The notes beneath the pieces are model-generated. The model did no database searches. It was given only the letters and a program-made list of their open reading frames with translations, and was not told the origin of the DNA. This document shows, piece after piece, positions 1-6,088 of a stretch of DNA of 6,639 nucleotides. A program made the translations under genes and the position numbers. Every line of letters begins with the position of its first letter. Position 1 is the stretch's first letter. The DNA is from Candidatus Latescibacteria bacterium 4484_7 (GTDB lineage: Bacteria; Krumholzibacteriota; Krumholzibacteriia; Krumholzibacteriales; Krumholzibacteriaceae), in contig NATK01000153.1 of the NCBI GenBank assembly GCA_002085285.1, forward strand, positions 1-6,639, in the 5' to 3' direction.

Positions 1-17
1 CGTCGGTAAACACTACC

Positions 18-1121
18 TCAAGCCCTTGCGAACCTATTCGAACCGGTCGAAACGACAAGACCTCTCATCTGCAAGTTCAAAAGAACCGGCAAAATCTCAT
101 CAGGTGAAATATTACAGATTTCGGTGAGTTCATCAACATGTTTAGGCTCCACCTTCACCGCTTCGAGCACCCTTCGCTCGGTTTCTTCGAGGCCTGCGAC
201 TTCGGACACATCGAAGAGTCCGCCCGCTTCGGACCTACCCGGTCGCATAGTTGAGATCTCGCCGATGATATCGTCCGCCTGCTCGACGAGGTGGGCCCCT
301 TGCTTTATCAGCCTGTGCGGGCCATGGGACATGGGACTGTCAATGGGGCCGGGCACGGCGAAGACATCTCTGTTCTGCTCGAGCGCCCACATCGCAGTGC
401 CCATGGCACCGCTTCGCACATCGGCCTCCACGACGACGACACCGGCCGCCAGGCCGCTCAAGATACGATTCCTCTGCGGAAAATTGTGCCTGTGAGGTGG
501 TGTGCCAGGTGCGAACTCCGTTATGATACATCCTTTTTCGGCAATTCGTTCGGCCAGCTCCCCGTTCTCGTACGGATAGACGATATCGATCCCCGTACCC
601 ATGACCGCTGTTGTGCCGGCACCGCTTTCAGCCTCGAGTGCTCCAACATGAGCGGCTGAATCAATGCCTCTCGCAAGGCCGCTTATCACGTGTACTCCTC
701 TCGATGCCAGTTCACGAGCAAGCCTTTCGGCGGTCAGAAGACCCCGCCTCGTTGCCGCCCTCGAACCGACGATGCAGATAGTCGGCCTATGCAGGACTCT
801 CAGATCGCCCCTGTAGTAAAAGATGGGTGGAGGGACAGTGATCTCTTTGAGCAACGACGGGTATTCCTCGTCAGAAACGCAGGCCACCCGGAAATCTCCC
901 CTTTCGAGCATCTCCAACTGCCTCTTCAAGAAATCGATGTCGGGCGGAGAAACAGCCTTGCCCGTGAAACGCAGGACCCTCTCCCTGCCGCTTTTGCTCT
1001 TCACGAGAGCAGCGAACTCAGCGAGTCCTAATCTTTCAACTAACTTGTATCGTGTCCGCGGTGAAATGCCGCTTGCAGACAGGATCTCCATCCACAGGAG
1101 TGCTTCACTTGAAACGCCCAT
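18..1121 (-). CDS. dprA: DNA-processing protein DprA (Smf)
   Basis: DprA binds incoming single-stranded DNA in the cytoplasm and loads RecA during natural transformation; it is also widespread in bacteria not known to be competent. The 367-residue product has the expected layout: an N-terminal helical region (about 1-75), the Rossmann-like core with IVGSR (117-121), SGLARGID (147-154), GTGID (175-179), FPQRNRILSGL (214-224), VEADVRSGA (231-239) and DVFAVPG (252-258), and a C-terminal winged-helix domain (about 310-365). Length is normal for the family. I chose the ATG at 1121 rather than an upstream start at 1178 because GAGGAGG (1128-1134) lies 6 bases before it and conserved sequence begins after it. 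The segment SGAMGTA replaces the more usual SGSLITA-like stretch, a mild variant. It is the last gene of a minus-strand block, 286 bases beyond the debranching enzyme; whether it has its own promoter is unclear. The stop is TGA at 18-20. Confidence 0.96.
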   Translation of the reverse strand: MGVSSEALLWMEILSASGISPRTRYKLVERLGLAEFAALVKSKSGRERVLRFTGKAVSPPDIDFLKRQLEMLERGDFRVACVSDEEYPSLLKEITVPPPIFYYRGDLRVLHRPTICIVGSRAATRRGLLTAERLARELASRGVHVISGLARGIDSAAHVGALEAESGAGTTAVMGTGIDIVYPYENGELAERIAEKGCIITEFAPGTPPHRHNFPQRNRILSGLAAGVVVVEADVRSGAMGTAMWALEQNRDVFAVPGPIDSPMSHGPHRLIKQGAHLVEQADDIIGEISTMRPGRSEAGGLFDVSEVAGLEETERRVLEAVKVEPKHVDELTEICNISPDEILPVLLNLQMRGLVVSTGSNRFARA

Positions 1122-1127
1122 ACCCAA

Positions 1128-1134
1128 CCTCCTC
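1128..1134 (-). promoter_or_regulatory. Strong Shine-Dalgarno of dprA
   Basis: Reads GAGGAGG on the minus strand, 6 bases before the ATG at 1121. It decides the dprA start in favour of this ATG over in-frame starts further upstream. Confidence 0.85.
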
Positions 1135-1280
1135 ACATCAAACCCAACATGGACAATCAATGGAATCATTCCGGGCACGAAAAATCAAGGAGAAATTTAC
1201 TAATCACCCGGGAACAGGAATAGAGAAGGTACCCACCATTTTATTATGGGCCATGACGTATTTTCCGTTCCCTTAATTTT

Positions 1281-1381
1281 ATAATCACCGGAAATAGAAA
1301 TGGAGAATGTCACCCCACGTTTTGCGAAAGAAACTTCCCTGCACTGGGGAGATGAATGCGGAAAGAAGCGCCGGTGATTAT
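1281..1381. repeat. 11-base perfect inverted repeat (ATAATCACCGG), arms 79 bases apart
   Basis: The arm ATAATCACCGG at 1281-1291 is matched by its exact reverse complement CCGGTGATTAT at 1371-1381. A near copy, TAATCACCCGG, lies at 1201-1211 in the same direction as the first arm. The left arm overlaps a possible minus-strand -10 box (1276-1283). The repeat may be operator half-sites or RNA structure; the sequence alone does not decide. Confidence 0.55.
1334..1351 (-). terminator. Weak terminator-like hairpin downstream of the debranching enzyme
   Basis: On the minus strand CTCCCC pairs with GGGAAG around a six-base loop (AGTGCA), with one C-A mismatch, followed by TTTCTTTC. It sits 57 bases past the debranching enzyme stop codon. 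The short mismatched stem and interrupted T run make it at best a leaky terminator, so some readthrough into dprA is likely. Confidence 0.3.
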
Positions 1382-1407
1382 CGGCAAAATCGTTCCTATG
1401 TAGGAGC

Positions 1408-3591
1408 CTACTTTGTGATGGTAAACTTCTTGAGTTCGTACGCCTTTTTTCTATTCCTCTTCTCCGGCTCCACAACGCCTCTTACAGTCACGGCTTTTCG
1501 TTCGGACGACCAATTAGATATCGGCAAAACCATAGGCTCCAGGAATCTCGTCTGCCCCCATTCAAGAGGCACCCTCGTGGAATCGGCTCTCAAGCCGAGT
1601 GCTTCCGCATCGAATGAATCAGTGGTGTCATCCTTTGTCTGCAAACGGGAAAGCCCTTGCTTCCCCTGGAGGTGAATAAATTCCTCGGAGAACACCCTGA
1701 TAAACTCGGCCAGAGACCACGCCTGGCTCGTGGCGCCTCCGAACTCATCCTTATCCGGTGTATAGGCGCCGTCCCTTATTTCTCTCAAAGTGCCCACGCA
1801 CGCCTCGTCGAGAATCTCGGTGACCAGCGGACGCACGAGCTCCCAGGCCGTCTCCGTTTCCCCTGCCTCGATAAGGCAGCTCGCCATGGGGCCTGTGAGC
1901 CACTCCCATACGTCGCCGTTGTGATACGCTTCATCGAAAAAATACTTGTGGGGATTCAAATGATACGGATGAAAGCCCTTCTCGGATGGGGCAAGAGATG
2001 TGACCCCATATGAAAAGCAGAGCTTCTCGAGGGCCGTGTGTACGATCTTTTTGTATCGTGCCTTCGATACGAGTCCGCCGTCCGTCACCCAGATGGCAAG
2101 GATCGCATTGGGCCTTATCTCTGGTACAGGAGTGCCGTCAGCCCTCAAATGATCGTAAAGGTACGAGCCCTTTTCATCCCAGAAATAGCGGTTGAAATTT
2201 CGTTTGAGCTTCGCTGCCTCCTTGCTCCATCTCTCGGCCAACTTCTCGAGCTCATCATTTTGTGTGAAAACGCTCGTTTCTTTCTGCGGCCTCATAGAAC
2301 CATCGAGCCGTGCTATCTCTTCAGCCCATTCAGCCCCCACTATGAGACCATTGTAGAAAAGCGCCTGTACCTCAACCGCCCTATTCCCCCTCGGTGTATA
2401 TGGATGACTCGAGCCGCCTGCATCCATCCAAGTTTCATGGTCAGCGTGGGTGAGGAAGCCCTGTCGATCCACCGCCTTGGCAAGCGCTCCGTTGATAGCA
2501 AGTTCTATTTGAGGAAAGGCACGCACGAGAAAATCGACGTCTTTCGTCGCATTGTAGTACTTCCAGGCGGCACGCACGAGCCACCAGGTGCCGTCCACTC
2601 CGCTGTACTGAAGCGCATCGGGATTTACGATATTGGGGAAACGGCCGAGAAGGGCACTCGATGTGTCCTGCATCTGATAATCCATGAACGACAGGAGAAT
2701 CTCTCTCGCATCATCGAATCTCCCCGTATCGAGGCATGCACCGGGGAGCGATATAAACGTATCCCTCCCCCAGTAGTTGGGGAACCAATGGAAACCAGCA
2801 TATATCCCCCTGCCCCGTTGGTTCATGATGAGGTTGTCCATCGAGACCCTCGCCCAACGATAGGCCTTGTTTATCCTCTCGTCGCTCGTTTCGATATCGG
2901 CTCTCTCGAGGAGCGATTCGATGCGATCGAGCTTCGCAGCCTTGAGCGAATCGAAGTTGTTCAATATAAATCGGGCCTCTGCCATGGCATCCTTCTCGTT
3001 CTCTCCCAGGCCGAAGGAAAAGACGATCTGCGTGGATGCGCCGTCAGCCGCCTCGAACCCAGGCTGACCCGGTGAGTAAGGAAAGGTGTATGCCATTGCA
3101 TTGCGGGCGGCATCGCGCCAGTAGGTGCGACGTTCCATTCGTTCATCGAACTTGAAATACAGCGGCTCGTTTGCCGTGACGGCTATCCACTTCGGTCTGC
3201 CCTCCGGGAAAGGATCGTCCACTCGGGAGACGAGAAGCGTGTTCTCTTCTTTCATCCAGAAAACCCTGTAATCAGGCCTCGGCGTCCGCCATATGAAACG
3301 CATATCAACCCATGGGATAAATGCGCAACGGCCCTCGAGCGGGCCGCTCACGCGAACGACGAGCCCGTTCCTCTCATCGGGCAGAAAAATCTCCTCCATT
3401 ACACCAGCATTTCCGTAGTACCTGTACATCGTATGCGGATAGATGAATGCCTTCGTTATCCCGTCAGCCGACAGGATACGAGAGCCGAGCTTGAGGTCCC
3501 AAGAATCGAGATACTCGTGCATAGCGCAATAGAGGCCATGGTAGCTTCTCGAGGGAGCGGCAACAGCCTCCGAGCTGAAGTGTGTAGCCAC
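1408..3591 (-). CDS. Glycogen debranching enzyme, archaeal type (amylo-alpha-1,6-glucosidase, GH133/GDE_C)
   Basis: Predicted to act in the cytoplasm on alpha-1,6 branch points of glycogen-like glucans. The 727-residue product has an N-terminal beta-rich domain opening with RSYHGL (15-20), then an (alpha/alpha)6-barrel glucosidase domain. Family motifs are WGRDTFISLPG (274-284), DGTWWLV (333-339), TWMDA (387-391, candidate acid Asp390), YHNGDVWEWLTGP (556-568), GTLREIRDG (600-608, candidate Glu604) and QAWSLAE (623-629); the Asp/Glu roles are from family knowledge. The last 90 residues after the barrel are not recognisable and are charged. The start is uncertain. The only standard start in the frame is GTG at 3591, with no clear Shine-Dalgarno, and residues just upstream of it still resemble the family's N-terminal segment. 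The gene begins 11 bases after the stop of the membrane-protein gene, so translation may be coupled. Stop is TAG at 1408-1410. Confidence 0.93.
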   Translation of the reverse strand: MATHFSSEAVAAPSRSYHGLYCAMHEYLDSWDLKLGSRILSADGITKAFIYPHTMYRYYGNAGVMEEIFLPDERNGLVVRVSGPLEGRCAFIPWVDMRFIWRTPRPDYRVFWMKEENTLLVSRVDDPFPEGRPKWIAVTANEPLYFKFDERMERRTYWRDAARNAMAYTFPYSPGQPGFEAADGASTQIVFSFGLGENEKDAMAEARFILNNFDSLKAAKLDRIESLLERADIETSDERINKAYRWARVSMDNLIMNQRGRGIYAGFHWFPNYWGRDTFISLPGACLDTGRFDDAREILLSFMDYQMQDTSSALLGRFPNIVNPDALQYSGVDGTWWLVRAAWKYYNATKDVDFLVRAFPQIELAINGALAKAVDRQGFLTHADHETWMDAGGSSHPYTPRGNRAVEVQALFYNGLIVGAEWAEEIARLDGSMRPQKETSVFTQNDELEKLAERWSKEAAKLKRNFNRYFWDEKGSYLYDHLRADGTPVPEIRPNAILAIWVTDGGLVSKARYKKIVHTALEKLCFSYGVTSLAPSEKGFHPYHLNPHKYFFDEAYHNGDVWEWLTGPMASCLIEAGETETAWELVRPLVTEILDEACVGTLREIRDGAYTPDKDEFGGATSQAWSLAEFIRVFSEEFIHLQGKQGLSRLQTKDDTTDSFDAEALGLRADSTRVPLEWGQTRFLEPMVLPISNWSSERKAVTVRGVVEPEKRNRKKAYELKKFTITK

Positions 3592-3602
3592 CTTGTTCGT
3601 AT

Positions 3603-4133
3603 CTACGGAGCGTCTTGATTGAATTTGCTCGACCCGCCAAAAAGTCTCTCCGTTGTTCTCCTGTGATCGAGCAGCAGATGAAGAGCCATCGCCACCTGCA
3701 AAACATATGCTATGATGCTGCCGGCGCTGTAACTTCCGACGACAGCATACTCTGTCTTGACGCTTCTATATATCACACGAACGAGATTTGGAAACGCCGT
3801 TACCAAAATGAACACTGCAACGAGAACGAGCCCTATATCGAGCAACTCTACCGCATCAGGATGGCTGAACTCCGAATCGTCGTCTTTGATGTTTAGATAA
3901 TCCGCTACGACTTCTGTCTTGAACAACAAAAATAACGCAAAGACGAACGAAAGAACAAGGGACAGCCAGGCTTTGGCCAAACCAAGGCCAAGCAATCCAG
4001 AAGCTGGTCTATAGAAAGACTCGCCGTGTGATTGAAACGTGGATATTACAACGACTCCGGGGATACTCAATATTGCAATGTAAATGAAAAACACACCCAG
4101 CACCTTGCTTAAGACTATGAAAAGTTTCCTCAT
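3603..4133 (-). CDS. Small integral membrane protein, four predicted helices, function unknown
   Basis: I do not recognise this 176-residue protein. It is strongly hydrophobic, with four likely membrane segments at about 7-30, 47-71, 98-122 and 132-155, a polar loop between helices 2 and 3 (about 80-95, rich in Asp), and a charged C-terminal tail with DHRRTTER. The first helix is preceded by MRK, so the N-terminus is probably cytoplasmic. The ATG at 4133 has AGAGGT (4141-4146) 7 bases upstream and a candidate sigma70 promoter about 75 bases upstream, which supports a real gene. Its TAG stop (3603-3605) lies 11 bases before the debranching enzyme's GTG, so the two are almost certainly one operon. 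No catalytic or transporter motif is visible. A link to glucan metabolism rests only on position. Confidence 0.85.
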   Translation of the reverse strand: MRKLFIVLSKVLGVFFIYIAILSIPGVVVISTFQSHGESFYRPASGLLGLGLAKAWLSLVLSFVFALFLLFKTEVVADYLNIKDDDSEFSHPDAVELLDIGLVLVAVFILVTAFPNLVRVIYRSVKTEYAVVGSYSAGSIIAYVLQVAMALHLLLDHRRTTERLFGGSSKFNQDAP

Positions 4134-4140
4134 GGCACAT

Positions 4141-4146
4141 ACCTCT
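4141..4146 (-). promoter_or_regulatory. Shine-Dalgarno of the membrane-protein gene
   Basis: AGAGGT on the minus strand, 7 bases before the ATG at 4133. It is the only clear ribosome-binding site for the two-gene unit, since the debranching enzyme downstream lacks one. Confidence 0.7.
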
Positions 4147-4207
4147 TATTACAATAGAATTGATTTTCCCTTTTCGCCCCTGGATAGTTACTGAGATTCG
4201 CCGAATT

Positions 4208-4236
4208 ATTCTATAAGACCAAATGGATTGTTTCAA
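4208..4236 (-). promoter_or_regulatory. Candidate sigma70 promoter for the membrane protein-debranching enzyme operon
   Basis: On the minus strand TTGAAA (4231-4236) is followed after exactly 17 bases by TAGAAT (4208-4213). Each hexamer matches the consensus at 5 of 6 positions. Transcription would begin near 4201, giving a leader of roughly 68 bases before the ATG at 4133. This is the best promoter match that I find in the window. Confidence 0.6.
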
Positions 4237-4401
4237 TAAAAAACGCTATCTTAGGGGCCTGAGCGAAATCACGACTGACGACTACCGGATGGATGGAGAC
4301 ATAACATTCTCTTAATCGCGCACTCGCCTAAATTACAAATGCATATTTCACGATTTCAATTGACCAGACGCATGCATCGTAGCCTTACCAGATTCATTTT
4401 C

Positions 4402-4430
4402 TTGACTCATCGTTGAATCTATCTTAATCT
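4402..4430 (+). promoter_or_regulatory. Weak candidate promoter of the ABC ATPase gene
   Basis: TTGACT (4402-4407, 5 of 6 matches to the -35 consensus) is followed after 17 bases by TAATCT (4425-4430), a poor -10 with 3 of 6 matches. Transcription would start near 4437, leaving a leader of about 20 bases that just includes the ribosome-binding site. A poor -10 overlapped by a direct repeat would suit an activated or repressed promoter, but that is inference. Confidence 0.3.
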
Positions 4431-4432
4431 AT
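4416..4432 (+). repeat. Direct repeat AATCTAT with 10-base period
   Basis: AATCTAT occurs at 4416-4422 and again at 4426-4432, one helical turn apart, overlapping the candidate promoter and lying just before the ribosome-binding site of the ABC ATPase. It could be paired binding sites for a regulator on one face of the helix, or chance in an AT-rich stretch. Confidence 0.35.
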
Positions 4433-4440
4433 TGATTAAA

Positions 4441-4446
4441 GAAAGG
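4441..4446 (+). promoter_or_regulatory. Shine-Dalgarno deciding the ABC ATPase start
   Basis: GAAAGG lies 9 bases before the ATG at 4456. It supports this ATG over an in-frame TTG at 4432, whose use would add eight residues with no family match. Confidence 0.65.
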
Positions 4447-4455
4447 TCTGAACAT

Positions 4456-5742
4456 ATGTCAAAAGTCGAATTAAAAAATGTCTCGAAGGTTTACGGCGGC
4501 TCGGTTGTCGCCGCACGCAACATTAATCTAAGCGTGGCTGACCGGGAGCTCCTCGTTCTGGTCGGTCCATCGGGTTGCGGCAAATCGACCGTACTGAGGA
4601 TGGTGGCGGGTCTCGAGGAAATCACAGAGGGTGAAATTCTCTTCGACGGCCAGGTAGTAAACGACCTCTCCCCCAAGGAACGCAACATCGCCATGGTCTT
4701 TCAAAACTACGCCCTGTATCCGCACATGAATGTCTACGACAATATGGCCTTCGCTCTTAAGCTGCGCAAATACCCCAAGGAAGAGATTCACAAACGGGTC
4801 ATGGAGGCTGCATCGATCCTCGGGATCGAGGAGCTGTTGAAACGAAAGCCGAAGGCGCTCTCGGGCGGGCAGAGGCAGCGTGTCGCCCTGGGGAGAGCGA
4901 TCGTGCGCAAACCAAACGTCTTTCTCTTCGACGAGCCGCTCTCCAACCTCGATGCCAAGATGCGTGTTCAGATGCGAACAGAGATCCGCAGGCTCAACCT
5001 CGACATCGAGACGACGATGATCTATGTGACTCACGATCAAATCGAGGCGATGACTCTCGGTGACAGACTTGCTGTGATGAACAAGGGCGAGATCATGCAG
5101 GTCGGCACACCGCTCGAACTCTACTCGAGACCTGCGAACATGTTCGTAGCGGCGTTCATCGGCTCGCCTGCGATGAACTTCTTCGATGCCGAAATAATTG
5201 GTGGGGAAGGTAGCGCTGAAGGTATCAGTGGCGGAAACGGTGACCAAGAAGACAGAAGCGTCGTGAGCGATGTCGAAGGGACGGTCAGCGGCGGAAGTGC
5301 CGCTACGGAGCACGACCCCAAAATCGGTAGTGGCAGAGGTTCAGGCGGAGAAGCACCCAGCGGTAGCGGCGGCGGTATGGGCGGCAGCTCAAGCAGGCTC
5401 AGTCTGAGGACGAGCTTCACGACGATCCCGGTGCCGGAGAAGTTTATGAACACCCTAAAGGTGCTGGATGAAAAGGAGATAGTAATCGGCGTAAGGCCAG
5501 AAGACATATACGTAGGCAAACCAGGCACTGACGGCGGAGGCTATCACGGTGCAAGGGCCGTCATAGATCTCGTCGAACCTCTGGGAAATGAGATCATATT
5601 TCACCTGAGGAGTGACGGCGTGGAACTCGTGGCAAGGGAAGATCCGAGCAAGCCAGGCAGACACGGCGACAACGTCGACATCTATTTCGACCTCTCGAAG
5701 CTTCACCTGTTCAGCAAGGAGACGGATAAGGCGTTGCTTTGA
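4456..5742 (+). CDS. ABC transporter ATP-binding protein, MalK/UgpC/MsmX family (CUT1 sugar importers)
   Basis: This ATPase powers uptake of oligosaccharides or glycerol-phosphate compounds through a membrane permease pair. The 428-residue product has Walker A GPSGCGKST (37-45), the Q-loop at Gln83, signature LSGGQ (135-139), Walker B VFLFDE (155-160), D-loop SNLD (163-166) and the switch His193, so it should be active. The C-terminal regulatory OB-fold region starts at PAMNFFDAEI (238-247) and continues with VIGVRPEDI (343-351) and a MalK-like ending near LHLFSKETDKA. Between them lies an unusual Gly/Ser-rich, low-complexity insertion, about residues 249-313, which makes the protein longer than the usual 360-370. 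No permease or binding-protein gene is nearby, so this may be a shared ATPase serving several importers, as known for MsmX and MsmK. Substrate cannot be read from the sequence. I set the start at the ATG with GAAAGG 9 bases upstream. Confidence 0.95.
   Translation: MSKVELKNVSKVYGGSVVAARNINLSVADRELLVLVGPSGCGKSTVLRMVAGLEEITEGEILFDGQVVNDLSPKERNIAMVFQNYALYPHMNVYDNMAFALKLRKYPKEEIHKRVMEAASILGIEELLKRKPKALSGGQRQRVALGRAIVRKPNVFLFDEPLSNLDAKMRVQMRTEIRRLNLDIETTMIYVTHDQIEAMTLGDRLAVMNKGEIMQVGTPLELYSRPANMFVAAFIGSPAMNFFDAEIIGGEGSAEGISGGNGDQEDRSVVSDVEGTVSGGSAATEHDPKIGSGRGSGGEAPSGSGGGMGGSSSRLSLRTSFTTIPVPEKFMNTLKVLDEKEIVIGVRPEDIYVGKPGTDGGGYHGARAVIDLVEPLGNEIIFHLRSDGVELVAREDPSKPGRHGDNVDIYFDLSKLHLFSKETDKALL
5200..5394 (+). 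repeat. Gly/Ser-rich low-complexity insertion within the ABC ATPase OB-fold domain
   Basis: Residues 249-313 are dominated by Gly and Ser, with scattered Glu and Asp, ending in APSGSGGGMGGSSS (300-313). Imperfect internal duplication is visible: EGISGG (255-260) and EGTVSGG (274-280) sit in similar acidic surroundings, and the DNA around 5224-5236 and 5284-5296 matches closely at a 60-base interval. The reading frame is maintained and conserved family sequence resumes directly after it, so this is an in-frame insertion and not a frameshift. Confidence 0.75.
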
Positions 5743-5767
5743 ATATTTCTTGCAAACCAATAAAATG

Positions 5768-6088
5768 TTAAAATAAAAGATGACTTTCCTCAAATTCTTT
5801 CTGCAAAACATTCACAGGATCAATCATGGTAATAGCCATTGTTTCCTTAAATGTCAATTCACCGTTCTTTTTATATTTTAAGGGAATCGACCTCAGCTCC
5901 CACTAACCGAAATTTGGAGACTGGGCTGAATTAATTGGAAACTCCAGATATCTTTCGAAAACATGACCCGCCCAACCCTTATTTACCTTTCCATTATGAT
6001 AAATAGTGACACCTAATTTCTTTGCCAAGGCATGCAGTTCTTTGCCGACCAACCCTTTCAATTTGGCGATAGCCTCTTCCCTCTCCAT
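5768..6088 (-). pseudogene. Broken MutH/Sau3AI-like DNA endonuclease gene (N-terminal half)
   Basis: The first 61 codons encode a protein like the start of MutH/Sau3AI-type endonucleases: LKGLVGKELHALAKKLGV (10-27), NKGWAGHVFERYLEF (36-50) and INSAQSPNFG (52-61), which parallels MutH's segment leading to the catalytic Asp/Glu-x-Lys site. Codon 62 is TAG (5903-5905). Past it the same frame continues with clearly related sequence, WELRSIPLKY, then NGELTFKETMAITMIDP, for 44 codons to TAA (5768-5770). The expected E-x-K of the active site reads E-L-R, so the catalytic Lys is also lost. The family's second half is absent; the ABC gene ends 25 bases further on. The ATG at 6088 has AGGAAAGGA upstream and overlaps the methyltransferase gene by 31 bases, typical of a coupled restriction-modification pair. 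TAG also ends two intact genes here, so recoding is unlikely. A short 61-residue peptide may still be made. Confidence 0.75.

Larger units (their letters stand above)
1122..1407. other. Intergenic gap between debranching enzyme and dprA, with repeated TAATCACC motif
   Basis: There is no convincing gene in these 286 bases. The gap holds a weak hairpin (1334-1351), a perfect 11-base inverted repeat (1281-1291 and 1371-1381), a third related motif at 1201-1212, and a TATAAAAT box on the minus strand (1276-1283). That box could be a -10 element for dprA, but I find no matching -35 at a normal distance. Open frames here lack ribosome-binding sites and recognisable sequence. Confidence 0.6.
4134..4455. 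other. Divergent intergenic regulatory region (322 bases)
   Basis: The region separates the minus-strand operon from the plus-strand ABC ATPase gene. It holds the minus-strand promoter at 4208-4236, a weaker plus-strand candidate at 4402-4430, and a direct repeat AATCTAT at 4416-4422 and 4426-4432 (10-base period). The middle (about 4240-4400) shows no gene, tRNA-like structure or strong hairpin that I can support. A divergent arrangement allows shared control of the two units, but no known operator is recognised. Confidence 0.55.

Noticed and set aside
1..17. Possible start of a further minus-strand gene (GTG at 11-13, four bases after the dprA stop)
   Set aside because: Only about four codons are visible (V F T D), with no clear ribosome-binding site. 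A topA gene often follows dprA, but nothing here can confirm it.
1200..1475. Minus-strand open frame of 91 codons spanning the end of the debranching enzyme and the gap
   Set aside because: It overlaps the debranching enzyme 3' end out of frame, has no ribosome-binding site, and is low-complexity Arg/Ser-rich without family resemblance.
2038..3075. Long plus-strand open frame (345 codons) opposite the debranching enzyme
   Set aside because: It lies entirely antisense to a gene with clear catalytic motifs, and its translation shows no recognisable domain. It is a mirror frame caused by codon bias.
4321..4400. ATGCAT/GCATGC palindromes in the divergent region
   Set aside because: The palindromes are only six bases long with mismatched flanks, so they are not distinguishable from chance.
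4528..5313. Minus-strand open frame (261 codons) opposite the ABC ATPase
   Set aside because: It is antisense to an unmistakable ATPase; the His/Arg/Asp-rich translation is typical of a shadow frame.
5743..5767. Terminator between the convergent ABC gene and the endonuclease remnant
   Set aside because: The 25 bases contain no stem-loop on either strand, only AT-rich sequence.
5903..5905. In-frame TAG as a recoded (for example pyrrolysine) codon
   Set aside because: TAG ends the debranching enzyme and the membrane-protein gene normally, the active-site Lys is also changed, and the frame is truncated again downstream, so a simple nonsense mutation fits better.
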